Source: Pseudomonas sp. (GTDB lineage: Bacteria; Pseudomonadota; Gammaproteobacteria; Pseudomonadales; Pseudomonadaceae). From it: DNA of 7,902 nucleotides. The notes beneath the pieces were generated by a model, which did no database searches, was not told the origin of the DNA, and was given only the letters and a program-made list of their open reading frames with translations. The DNA lies in assembly GCA_029239415.1 (NCBI GenBank), contig JAQZAY010000170.1:1-7902 (forward strand), in the 5' to 3' direction. The translations under genes were made by a program, and so were the position numbers. Of this stretch, positions 1 to 5,351 are shown piece after piece; within the stretch, counting starts at the first letter, position 1; every line of letters starts with the position of its first letter.

Positions 1-223
1 GGGTGACGCTGGATACGCCCGCCCCGCCGTGCTCGCGGGGTACGCTGATGCCGCCCAGGCCCGAGCGCGAGAAAACCGCCAGCTCGGCATGCGGCAATTG
101 CCGCTCGCGATCGCGCAGGATACTGTCGCGGCGCAGGTGGTCGGCGACCTGCTCGGCAATCGCCAAGGCGTGGGCGTCATCGTGAATGACCGCCGCCCGG
201 TCGTGGTGGTTGGACGTGTTCAT
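1..223 (-). CDS. SfnB-family sulfur acquisition oxidoreductase (acyl-CoA dehydrogenase fold), N-terminal part only
   Basis: Reading leftward from an ATG at 223, the frame stays open to the window edge and gives about 74 residues beginning MNTSNHHDRAAVIHDDAHAL. A gap-free hand alignment to the N-terminal domain of the neighbouring gene (264-1505) gives 31 identities in 61 positions, including the shared SRSGLGGIS/TRSGLGSIS segment and the following PR..GG. This is therefore a tandem paralogue. The family has the acyl-CoA dehydrogenase fold and includes flavin-dependent monooxygenases related to DszC/SfnC; members are tied to the use of sulfones, sulfonates or other organosulfur under sulfate limitation. 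I chose ATG 223 because GGAG lies 6 bases upstream; an in-frame ATG at 235 lacks a clear ribosome site. The gap to the upstream stop is 40 bases, so the two genes are probably cotranscribed. The C-terminal flavin domain lies outside the window, and the substrate is unknown. Confidence 0.85.
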   Translation of the reverse strand, partial: MNTSNHHDRAAVIHDDAHALAIAEQVADHLRRDSILRDRERQLPHAELAVFSRSGLGGISVPREHGGAGVSSVT

Positions 224-236
224 GTAGGGCTCCATC

Positions 237-250
237 GCGGGCTGGCCCGC
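237..250 (-). other. Small GC hairpin between the two SfnB-family genes
   Basis: GCGGG-ctgg-CCCGC forms a five-pair stem with a four-base loop in the 40-base gap. On the minus strand it ends 13 bases before the start at 223. No T-run follows, so it is not a terminator. It could tune translation or mRNA stability of the second gene, but a stem this short in GC-rich DNA may be chance. Confidence 0.25.
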
Positions 251-263
251 CTGCGGTATCGGG

Positions 264-1505
264 TCAGATCCAGGAATGGCGGGCGGGACGCTTGCCATTG
301 AGGTGATAGGCGCCAACGGCGTGGTACTTCCAGCGCACCGGGTCGTGCAAGGTGTGGACCCGGGCATTGCGCCAGTGCCGGTCGAGGTTGAACTCGGCGA
401 GCGTGGCGCGGCTGCCAGAAAGCTCGAACAGCTTTTCGCTAGCCTGCAGGGCGATCTCGGTGGTGAGCGCCTTGGCCTCGGCCACGGCGATCGAGGCGCG
501 CGCGGCGGTGTCGTCGTCGATCGTGGTCGCACTGACCTCGTCGAGCACCCGCGCCGCGCGTTCGAGCAACGCCTGGGCGGCATGCAGCTCAAGCTTCAGG
601 CGGCCGATATCGGCAATCACGTAGGGATCGTCGCTGGCGCGTTCGACATTGGCCTCGATCCACGGGCGGGCCTTTTCACGAATGAAGGCGATGCTGTCCT
701 CGATGGCGGCCTCGGCGATACCGGCGTCGATGGCGGCCTGGATCAGTTGCGAAGCCGCGCCCTGGATATTGGGCAAGTCTCCCTGGCGCCAGTTGTCGAT
801 CACCAGCCCGGCTTCCACCGGCACCTGGTCGAGCAGCACCGTGCCGCTGGCTGTGGTGCGCTGGCCAAAGCCAGACCAGTCATCGACGATCCGCAGGCCA
901 GGACTGCCCCGGCGCACGAAGGCCAGGCGCTGGCGACCCTGGTCATCGAGTGCCTTGACCGCCACCCAGTGGGCGAACAGCGCGCCGGTGGAGTAGAACT
1001 TCTGGCCGCTGACCCGATACTGCTCGCCGTCGCGAGTGATCCGCGCCTTGAGCGTGAGCGTGTCCTTGGTGCCGCGCTCGGGACCGGCATTGCCGATGCG
1101 CCAGCCCTCGAGCACCGAGCCGAACAACGCGGCCTTCTGCGACTCGCTGGCGGTAAGGCGCAGCAGCTGCAGGATGCCGAACTGGTTTTGCGGAATCTGT
1201 CCCAGCGCAGGATCAGCGCCGCTGATCAGGCGGAAGACTTCGGCGATGGTGACGAAGGAAACGTCGGGGCCGCCGTACTGGCGCGGGATGCTGATGCTGC
1301 CCAGCCCGCTGCGGGTGAACTGCTCGACCTCGGCCCAAGGCAGCTTGCGCTGCTGGTCGCGACGCGAAGCCTGCTGGCGGGCGATGTCGGCCAGCTCGCG
1401 TGCGGCGTGCAAGGCCTCGGCGTCATTGCGCAGGACCTTGGCCGGGAGCAGTAGCGGGGGGTTGTCCAGATCGCTGGAAAGATTGTCTTGTGCCAGGCTG
1501 GACAT
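264..1505 (-). CDS. SfnB-family sulfur acquisition oxidoreductase (DszC/acyl-CoA dehydrogenase-like flavoprotein)
   Basis: This gene encodes 413 residues, a normal length for the family. Residues about 25-135 form the N-terminal helical domain (TRSGLGSISIPRQYGG at 65-79). Residues about 138-235 form the beta-barrel (GNAGPERGTKD, SGQKFYSTGALFAHW). The rest is the C-terminal helical domain, with LFELSGSRAT at 359-368 and HWRNARVHTLHDPVRWKYHA at 377-396, the usual family ending. Such proteins use reduced flavin to attack organosulfur compounds or serve sulfur-starvation pathways in pseudomonads; the exact substrate cannot be read here. ATG 1505 is chosen because AAGGAGC sits 7 bases upstream. 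An in-frame ATG at 1616 would add 37 residues that do not look like the family. It is the first gene of a minus-strand unit with the paralogue at 1-223. SfnC or a DszC-like monooxygenase are alternative names for the same fold. Confidence 0.9.
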   Translation of the reverse strand: MSSLAQDNLSSDLDNPPLLLPAKVLRNDAEALHAARELADIARQQASRRDQQRKLPWAEVEQFTRSGLGSISIPRQYGGPDVSFVTIAEVFRLISGADPALGQIPQNQFGILQLLRLTASESQKAALFGSVLEGWRIGNAGPERGTKDTLTLKARITRDGEQYRVSGQKFYSTGALFAHWVAVKALDDQGRQRLAFVRRGSPGLRIVDDWSGFGQRTTASGTVLLDQVPVEAGLVIDNWRQGDLPNIQGAASQLIQAAIDAGIAEAAIEDSIAFIREKARPWIEANVERASDDPYVIADIGRLKLELHAAQALLERAARVLDEVSATTIDDDTAARASIAVAEAKALTTEIALQASEKLFELSGSRATLAEFNLDRHWRNARVHTLHDPVRWKYHAVGAYHLNGKRPARHSWI

Positions 1506-1620
1506 CAGTACTGCTCCTTGGCTGTACTCAATGCCCCGGCTGAGGTGATTGTGTTCCTGAACATACCTGACCTCACGTGATTGGAACGTCGCCTTCAGCT
1601 GATGGGCGACAGACATTCGC

Positions 1621-1646
1621 TGGTCCGGTGGTCCGGTATATATACC
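1621..1646. repeat. Tandem 8-mer TGGTCCGG x2 running into the palindrome GGTATATATACC
   Basis: TGGTCCGG occurs twice head-to-tail (1621-1628 and 1629-1636), and its end overlaps a perfect 12-base palindrome GGTATATATACC (1635-1646). It sits 116-141 bases upstream of the SfnB-family start, downstream of the AT-rich island in the direction of transcription. It may be a regulator site or the start of the transcript leader. No function is established. Confidence 0.4.
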
Positions 1647-1663
1647 CTAATAGCTTATAAAAA

Positions 1664-1683
1664 CTAAATGAACTAACATTTAG
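1664..1683. promoter_or_regulatory. Inverted repeat CTAAATG-N6-CATTTAG, candidate operator
   Basis: Perfect 7-base arms (1664-1670 and 1677-1683) are separated by AACTAA inside the AT-rich island. The size and spacing suit a dimeric activator or repressor. A LysR-type regulator such as CysB is a reasonable guess for sulfur genes, but I cannot assign it. Confidence 0.4.
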
Positions 1684-1755
1684 GAATAACAATAGAAGAG
1701 CGTGAAGGCCTCGACCTGTATCGCCCAGGCCAGGGCGGGCGCGCGACTGCGAGGT

Positions 1756-2511
1756 TCAGGAAGCAGAGGTATCGAGGAACTTGCTGAGGAACTGCCGGGT
1801 GCGTTCTTCCCGTGGATTGGCGAACAGCGACCTGGCATCGCCTTGCTCGACGATCACCCCCTTGTCGAAGAAGATCACCCGGTTGGCCACATCGCGGGCG
1901 AAGCTCATTTCGTGGGTGACGATGATCATCGTGCGGTTCTCCTGGGCCAGGCCACGGATGGTCGCCAGCACCTCGCCCACCAGCTCCGGGTCGAGCGCGG
2001 AGGTGGGCTCGTCGAAGAGGAGCACCTCAGGCTCCATGGCCAGGGCACGGGCGATGGCCACGCGTTGCTGCTGGCCGCCCGAGAGCCGCCGCGGATAGGC
2101 ATCCTCCTTGCCCGCCAGGCCGACCTTGGCCAGCAGCTTGCGGCCCAGGGCCAGCGCCTGGTCGCGTGGGGTCTTCTTCACGATCACCGGCCCTTCGATG
2201 ACGTTCTCGAGGGCGGTGCGGTGGGGAAACAGGTTGAAGTTCTGGAACACGAAGCCCACGTGCTGGCGCAGCCGGCGAATCGCCCCTTGCTGGCTGGCCA
2301 GGGGCCGGTCGCCGTCGATGCTGATCTCGCCCACGCGGATCTTTCCGCCGCTGGGCGTCTCCAGCAGGTTCAGGCAACGCAGGAAGGTGGTCTTGCCCGA
2401 GCCGCTGGGCCCGATGATGGCGATCACCTCGCCGGCCTCGACACGCAGGTCGATGCCGGCGAGCACGGTCTGGCCGTTGAACTGCTTGCTCAGGCGCTCT
2501 ACGACGATCAT
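1756..2511 (-). CDS. tcyN: L-cystine ABC transporter, ATP-binding protein
   Basis: This 251-residue ATPase belongs to the polar amino acid importer family and would sit on the inner face of the membrane, powering cystine uptake. Visible motifs are Walker A GPSGSGKT (34-41), Q-loop Q90 in VFQNFNLFPH, ABC signature LSGGQQQR (143-150), Walker B VLLFDE (163-168), D-loop SALDPE (171-176) and the switch histidine in VTHEMSFARD (H200). All catalytic residues are intact and the length is typical (about 250). The insert GDRPLASQQGAIRRLRQHVG between Walker A and the Q-loop resembles E. coli TcyN (YecC). It is the last gene of the operon. Its ATG at 2511 lies 3 bases after the permease stop, with GGAG 9 bases upstream inside the permease end, so translation is probably coupled. 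Cystine specificity rests on the neighbouring binding protein; ATPases of this class can also serve other amino acids. Confidence 0.92.
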   Translation of the reverse strand: MIVVERLSKQFNGQTVLAGIDLRVEAGEVIAIIGPSGSGKTTFLRCLNLLETPSGGKIRVGEISIDGDRPLASQQGAIRRLRQHVGFVFQNFNLFPHRTALENVIEGPVIVKKTPRDQALALGRKLLAKVGLAGKEDAYPRRLSGGQQQRVAIARALAMEPEVLLFDEPTSALDPELVGEVLATIRGLAQENRTMIIVTHEMSFARDVANRVIFFDKGVIVEQGDARSLFANPREERTRQFLSKFLDTSAS

Positions 2512-2514
2512 GGG

Positions 2515-3183
2515 CTATTGCTCCAGGTCATGCCGGTTGACCCGCGCTTCCAGGCGGTTCTGCAGGTGCGCGAGCAGGCTCGCCAGGATCCAGTAGATCA
2601 GCGCGGCCGCCAGGTACATGGTGAAGACTTCGAAGGTGCGGGCGGTGATCAGCTGGGCCTGGCGGAACAGCTCGGGCACCTGGATGGTGGCGGCCAGGGC
2701 GGTGTCCTTGACCAGCGAGATGAAGCTGTTGCCCAGTGGCGGCAGGGCGGTGCGCGCGGCTTGCGGCAGGATTGCCCGGCGCATCGCCTGGCCGCGGGTC
2801 ATGCCGATGCTGGCGGCGGCTTCCCATTGGCCACGGTCGATCGAGCCGATGGCGGCGCGCAGGATCTCGCAGGTATAGGCGGCCATGTTCAGCGAGAAGC
2901 CGATCAGCGCTGCCGGCAACGGGTCGAGCTCGAGGCCGATCTGCGGCAGGCCGTAGTAGATGACGAACAGCTGCACCAGCAACGGCGTGCCGCGAAAGAA
3001 CGACACGTAGACCCGTGCCAGCCAGTTGATCGGCCAGAAGCGCGACAGGCGCATCAACGCCAGGCCAAAGCCCATGAGCAGGCCGAAGAACATGCCGCCG
3101 ACGCTGAGCACTACCGTGAAATACGCGCCCTTGAGCAGAAAGGGCGCAGAATCGATGGCCAGTTGCAGGCTCTCTGCGATCAT
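2515..3183 (-). CDS. tcyL: L-cystine ABC transporter, permease protein
   Basis: This 222-residue inner-membrane permease belongs to the HisM/GlnP family of polar amino acid importers. Hydrophobic segments lie at about 17-45, 57-78, 88-110 and 185-207. SFFRGTPLLVQL (61-72) is the conserved family segment. The cytoplasmic EAA loop (EAAASIG at 121-127, ILPQA at 138-142) is where the ATPase docks. The length is typical and no part is missing. The start ATG at 3183 overlaps the tcyJ stop in an ATGA (3180-3183), and no separate ribosome site is evident, so translation is probably coupled to tcyJ. As the only permease in the operon it would work as a homodimer. It resembles E. coli TcyL (YecS). Confidence 0.92.
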   Translation of the reverse strand: MIAESLQLAIDSAPFLLKGAYFTVVLSVGGMFFGLLMGFGLALMRLSRFWPINWLARVYVSFFRGTPLLVQLFVIYYGLPQIGLELDPLPAALIGFSLNMAAYTCEILRAAIGSIDRGQWEAAASIGMTRGQAMRRAILPQAARTALPPLGNSFISLVKDTALAATIQVPELFRQAQLITARTFEVFTMYLAAALIYWILASLLAHLQNRLEARVNRHDLEQ

Positions 3184-3974
3184 TGAGTCACGTCGGCGCC
3201 AAAGTACTTGGTCGAGAGCTTGGCCAGGGTGCCATCGGCGCGCAGCTTGTCCAGTGCCTTGTCGATGGCGTCGAGCAGTTCAGGCTCGCCCTTGCGCAGG
3301 GCGATGCCCGAGTCCAGCCGCGAGAACGCCTCGCCCGCCACGGCGGTGTCCTTGGCCTTCTGCGCGTATTCCAGTGCTGCCAGGCGGTCGATCAGGATGG
3401 CGTCGATACGGCCCACGCGCAGGTCCTGGAACTTGGCCGGGTCGTCGTTGTAGGTGCGCACATCGGCCTTGGGGACCTCCTGCTTGACCCATTGCTCGTA
3501 GTTGGTGCCCAGGCCGACGCCGACTTTCTTGCCGGCCAGGTCAGCGGCGCCCTTGATGTTCAGCGACTCGAGGTTCTTCTTCAGCACCAGGGCCTGGATG
3601 CCGGACACGGTGTAGGGCTTCGAGAAAGCGTACTTGGCCTTGCGTTCCTCGGAGATGGTCACCTGGTTGACCACCACGTCCAGGCGCTTGGATTGCAGGG
3701 CGGCGAGAATGCCGTCCCACGGGGTGGGCTGCAGCTTGGCCTTGACCCCCAGTTCCTTGGCCAGTGCCTCGGCGAGCTCGACCTCGAAGCCTGCCAGCTT
3801 GCCGCTCTCGTCGACGAAGCTGAAGGGCGGGTAGGTGCCTTCCAGGCCGACGTTGATCACGCCTTTTTCCTGGATGGCCTTGAGCTGTTCGCCGGCGACC
3901 GCCTGGCCGAGCAACCCGCAGCCCAGGACTACGGCCAGGCTGGCAGTGAGAAGAGGTTTGGCGAAAATCGACAT
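3180..3974 (-). CDS. tcyJ: L-cystine-binding periplasmic protein
   Basis: This 264-residue family-3 solute-binding protein closely resembles E. coli TcyJ (formerly FliY) as I remember it. Shared stretches include VGLEGTYPPFSF, WDGILAAL, QVTISEERK, KKVGVGLGTNYEQW, DLRVGRIDAILIDRLAAL and the C-terminal FGADVT. A signal peptide covers about residues 1-27, with a basic start, a hydrophobic core and cleavage after AVA. C19 in VLGC loosely fits a lipobox, but the ordinary AVA site downstream is the better reading. The mature protein captures cystine in the periplasm and delivers it to TcyL/TcyN. It is the first gene of the operon. GAGG lies 6 bases before ATG 3974. The operon is divergent from cysE, consistent with joint control by cysteine supply. 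Related sulfur amino acids may also bind. Confidence 0.93.
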   Translation of the reverse strand: MSIFAKPLLTASLAVVLGCGLLGQAVAGEQLKAIQEKGVINVGLEGTYPPFSFVDESGKLAGFEVELAEALAKELGVKAKLQPTPWDGILAALQSKRLDVVVNQVTISEERKAKYAFSKPYTVSGIQALVLKKNLESLNIKGAADLAGKKVGVGLGTNYEQWVKQEVPKADVRTYNDDPAKFQDLRVGRIDAILIDRLAALEYAQKAKDTAVAGEAFSRLDSGIALRKGEPELLDAIDKALDKLRADGTLAKLSTKYFGADVTQ

Positions 3975-4169
3975 GGCAGGCCTCGCGCTTGGAGTGGAAA
4001 TGACCGTTCAATTCCTTAGGGTAGGCGAGAAATCGCTACCTGACTTGTTCATTGCTTATACCTTGCTTAGCGCGCGATGGAATAAACCCAAGTGGTTCGC
4101 AGGTGTCGTATTTGCCGTAGAGTTGGTCGAAAAACCTATCCACGACTCGCCAGGCAGGAGATGACAACC
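3975..4169. promoter_or_regulatory. Divergent control region between tcyJ and cysE
   Basis: This 195-base stretch must carry promoters for the tcyJLN operon (leftward) and cysE (rightward). On the minus strand, TTATTCC (4085-4079) and TATAAGC (4060-4054) occur in the same order and orientation as upstream of the SfnB-family gene. TATAAG could be a -10, but no good -35 matches. For cysE, a weak pair TTGCCG (4112-4117) and CCTATC (4135-4140) has 17-base spacing. AGGAG (4156-4160) is the cysE ribosome site. CysB control, with N-acetylserine as inducer, is the obvious hypothesis because cysE makes the precursor of that inducer. Confidence 0.5.
4052..4069. repeat. Direct heptamer repeat TTGCTTA with an 11-base period
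   Basis: TTGCTTA occurs at 4052-4058 and 4063-4069, one helical turn apart, in the middle of the tcyJ/cysE control region. Same-face spacing suggests a regulator contact site. It overlaps the possible leftward -10 (TATAAG). Confidence 0.35.
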
Positions 4170-5102
4170 GTGAGCCAATACCCAGCGTCCGCGCATTGGC
4201 AGTTGCAAGGCATCGTCGGCGGCCTGCGCGGCGCCCGCGAGCAATGGCGCACCCGCAATGGCCGCAGCAGCGGCGAGCAAGGTGGGCGCGAGCTGCCGTC
4301 ACGCGAGGCCATGCGCAAGATCCTCGAGCAACTGTGCGGGGCCTTGTTTCCCATGCGCCTGGGGCCGGTTGACTTGCGCGAGGAAAGCGAGGATTTCTAC
4401 GTCGGGCACACCCTGGACGCGGCGCTGACCGCCTTGCTCGCCCAAGCGCGCCTTGAGCTGCGCTATGCCGCCCGTCAAGGCGGGGACGGCGAGGTGGACG
4501 CCGATGCCCAGGCCCTGCGCGTGGTCCAGGGTTTTGCCAGCGCCTTGCCTGGCCTGCGCAGCCTGCTCGATACCGATGTGCTGGCCGCCTACCACGGCGA
4601 TCCGGCCGCGCGCAGCGTCGATGAGGTGCTGTTGTGCTATCCGGGTATCCTGGCCGTGATCCACCACCGACTGGCGCACCACCTGTACAACGCCGGCCTG
4701 CCGCTGCTGGCGCGGATCAGCTCGGAGCTGGCCCATTCGGCCACCGGCATCGATATCCACCCCGGCGCGCAGATCGGCCCGAGCTTCTTCATCGACCATG
4801 GCACGGGCGTGGTAATCGGCGAGACAGCGATCATCGGCGAGCGGGTGCGGATCTACCAGGCTGTGACCCTGGGGGCCAAGCGCTTTCCGGCGGATGAATC
4901 CGGGCAACTGCAGAAGGGGCATCCGCGCCATCCGATCGTCGAAGACGACGTGGTCATCTATGCCGGCGCAACCATCCTGGGCCGCATCACCATCGGCAAG
5001 GGCTCGACCATCGGCGGCAATGTCTGGCTGACGCGCAGCGTACCGCCCGGCAGCAACCTGACCCAGGCGAACCTGCAGCACGACGATGGCACCCAGAAGT
5101 AG
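4170..5102 (+). CDS. cysE: Serine O-acetyltransferase (CysE/EpsC type)
   Basis: This enzyme transfers acetyl from acetyl-CoA to L-serine, giving O-acetylserine, the carbon skeleton for cysteine synthesis. It has 310 residues: a helical N-terminal half to about 185, then a left-handed beta-helix of hexapeptide repeats (IDIHPGAQIG, GVVIGETAIIG, VVIYAGATILG, ITIGKGSTIGG). Catalytic residues are present: D195 in GIDIHP and H210 in DHGTG lie 15 apart, as D143/H158 do in E. coli CysE. I chose GTG 4170 because AGGAG lies 9 bases upstream; ATG 4161 is in frame but touches the ribosome site. ATG 4092 would add a basic, family-unlike tail. The protein ends in GTQK, without the C-terminal isoleucine that E. 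coli CysE inserts into CysK, so the classical synthase complex is doubtful. It is divergent from the cystine importer. Confidence 0.93.
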   Translation: MSQYPASAHWQLQGIVGGLRGAREQWRTRNGRSSGEQGGRELPSREAMRKILEQLCGALFPMRLGPVDLREESEDFYVGHTLDAALTALLAQARLELRYAARQGGDGEVDADAQALRVVQGFASALPGLRSLLDTDVLAAYHGDPAARSVDEVLLCYPGILAVIHHRLAHHLYNAGLPLLARISSELAHSATGIDIHPGAQIGPSFFIDHGTGVVIGETAIIGERVRIYQAVTLGAKRFPADESGQLQKGHPRHPIVEDDVVIYAGATILGRITIGKGSTIGGNVWLTRSVPPGSNLTQANLQHDDGTQK

Positions 5103-5157
5103 GCCCAGACCTGGAAGGCGCATGTCGGATTGATGCGGTCTCCGTGGGAGCTGGCGT

Positions 5158-5177
5158 CGAGCCCCGGCGAGCCCCGG
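5158..5177. repeat. Tandem 10-mer CGAGCCCCGG x2
   Basis: CGAGCCCCGG is repeated exactly, head-to-tail (5158-5167, 5168-5177). It may be slippage in GC-rich DNA or a remnant of a decayed intergenic repeat. No role is evident. Confidence 0.5.
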
Positions 5178-5227
5178 ACAAGCGCCTGCCGCCCGGCCCT
5201 TCGGTTCGCATTGCACCCGCCATTCAT

Positions 5228-5257
5228 GTTTAACTTGAACGCTTGTTCAAGTTAAAC
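5228..5257. promoter_or_regulatory. Perfect 13+13 inverted repeat, likely TetR-type operator for the BCCT transporter
   Basis: GTTTAACTTGAAC (5228-5240) and GTTCAAGTTAAAC (5245-5257) are exact reverse complements around GCTT. Long symmetric sites with a TTGAAC/GTTCAA core are typical of TetR-family repressors, the family to which the choline regulator BetI belongs. The core GAACGCTTGTT also resembles the DesT operator of P. aeruginosa as I remember it. It ends 90 bases before the transporter start, a sensible place for an operator. It is AT-rich and has no T-run, so a terminator is unlikely. No regulator gene lies in the window. Confidence 0.65.
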
Positions 5258-5281
5258 GGTGGTTCGCTGCCGGTGTTCAAC

Positions 5282-5287
5282 AGGAGG
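5282..5287 (+). promoter_or_regulatory. Strong Shine-Dalgarno AGGAGG not placed for the transporter ATG
   Basis: This consensus AGGAGG is 60 bases upstream of the transporter start. In the transporter's own frame no ATG, GTG or TTG follows at a usable distance. It is correctly placed (7 bases) for a TTG at 5295 in another frame. Confidence 0.5.
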
Positions 5288-5294
5288 AAACCCT

Positions 5295-5351
5295 TTGTCG
5301 AACCCGTTCAATCCCAACCCTTCGTCCCTGTGCGAGGTGCACCTGAAATGA
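5295..5351 (+). CDS. Possible 18-residue leader peptide overlapping the transporter start
   Basis: A TTG at 5295, 7 bases after a consensus AGGAGG, opens a frame reading MSNPFNPNPSSLCEVHLK. It stops at TGA 5349-5351, which overlaps the transporter ATG (5348-5350) as ATGA. Ribosome site, spacing and overlap all fit a short ORF that couples translation to the transporter. I know of no such leader for BCCT genes. Alternatives are chance, or that an ancestral longer N-terminus of the transporter has been put out of frame here. TTG starts are less common, so confidence is low. Confidence 0.3.
   Translation: MSNPFNPNPSSLCEVHLK

Larger units (their letters stand above)
1506..1755 (-). promoter_or_regulatory. 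Intergenic control region upstream of the SfnB-family pair
   Basis: These 250 bases lie between tcyN (ending at 1756) and the SfnB-family start. Positions 1637-1700 are strikingly AT-rich against the GC-rich surroundings, as expected for a promoter plus activator sites reading leftward. On the minus strand I see TTATTCC (1689-1683), a 7+7 inverted repeat, TATAAGC (1659-1653) as a possible -10 region, and a 12-base palindrome. No confident -35/-10 pair could be fixed, and I see no sigma-54 (-24/-12) motif. I see no convincing terminator for tcyN here. The in-frame extension of the SfnB gene (1506-1616) covers part of this stretch but is judged non-coding. Confidence 0.5.
5103..5347 (+). promoter_or_regulatory. 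Leader region of the BCCT transporter gene
   Basis: This 245-base gap between cysE and the transporter holds a 10-base tandem repeat, a large perfect inverted repeat, a strong AGGAGG Shine-Dalgarno with a possible short ORF, and the transporter's own GAGGTG site (5334-5339, 8 bases before ATG 5348). I see no intrinsic terminator for cysE and could not fix a -35/-10 pair. GTGGGAGCTGG (5144-5154) resembles the start of Pseudomonas REP elements, but the rest does not follow. Confidence 0.45.

Noticed and set aside
276..1454. A 392-codon plus-strand open frame over the SfnB-family gene
   Set aside because: It is antisense to a gene with clear domain structure. Its composition is typical of GC-rich antisense frames.
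1506..1616. N-terminal extension of the SfnB-family protein from ATG 1616
   Set aside because: The 37 extra residues do not look like the family, while ATG 1505 has a good AAGGAGC at 7 bases. The extension would also reach close to the AT-rich promoter island.
1700..1755. Terminator after tcyN
   Set aside because: Short complementary pieces (CGCCC/GGGCG, GGCCT/AGGCC) exist, but the stems are weak, the loops are poor and no T-run follows on the minus strand.
1702..3186. A 494-codon plus-strand open frame across tcyN and tcyL
   Set aside because: It is antisense to two genes with intact family motifs. Long antisense frames are expected in GC-rich codon usage. The product is low-complexity and resembles no family I know.
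4092..4169. Longer serine acetyltransferase from ATG 4092 or ATG 4161
   Set aside because: The 4092 start adds a Cys/Arg-rich tail without a ribosome site. At 4161 the AGGAG directly abuts the ATG, whereas GTG 4170 has 9-base spacing.
5140..5180. REP (repetitive extragenic palindromic) element
   Set aside because: GTGGGAGCTGG looks like the start of Pseudomonas REPs, but the following bases do not form the expected imperfect palindrome. At most it is a decayed remnant.
5228..5257. The 13+13 inverted repeat as a transcription terminator for cysE
   Set aside because: The stem is AT-rich, no T-run follows on either strand, and it lies 125 bases after the cysE stop. An operator fits better.
5243..5347. 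Transporter start at TTG 5243, adding 35 residues
   Set aside because: This TTG lies inside the operator-like palindrome and has no ribosome site. ATG 5348 has GAGGTG at 8 bases and gives the usual BetT N-terminus.
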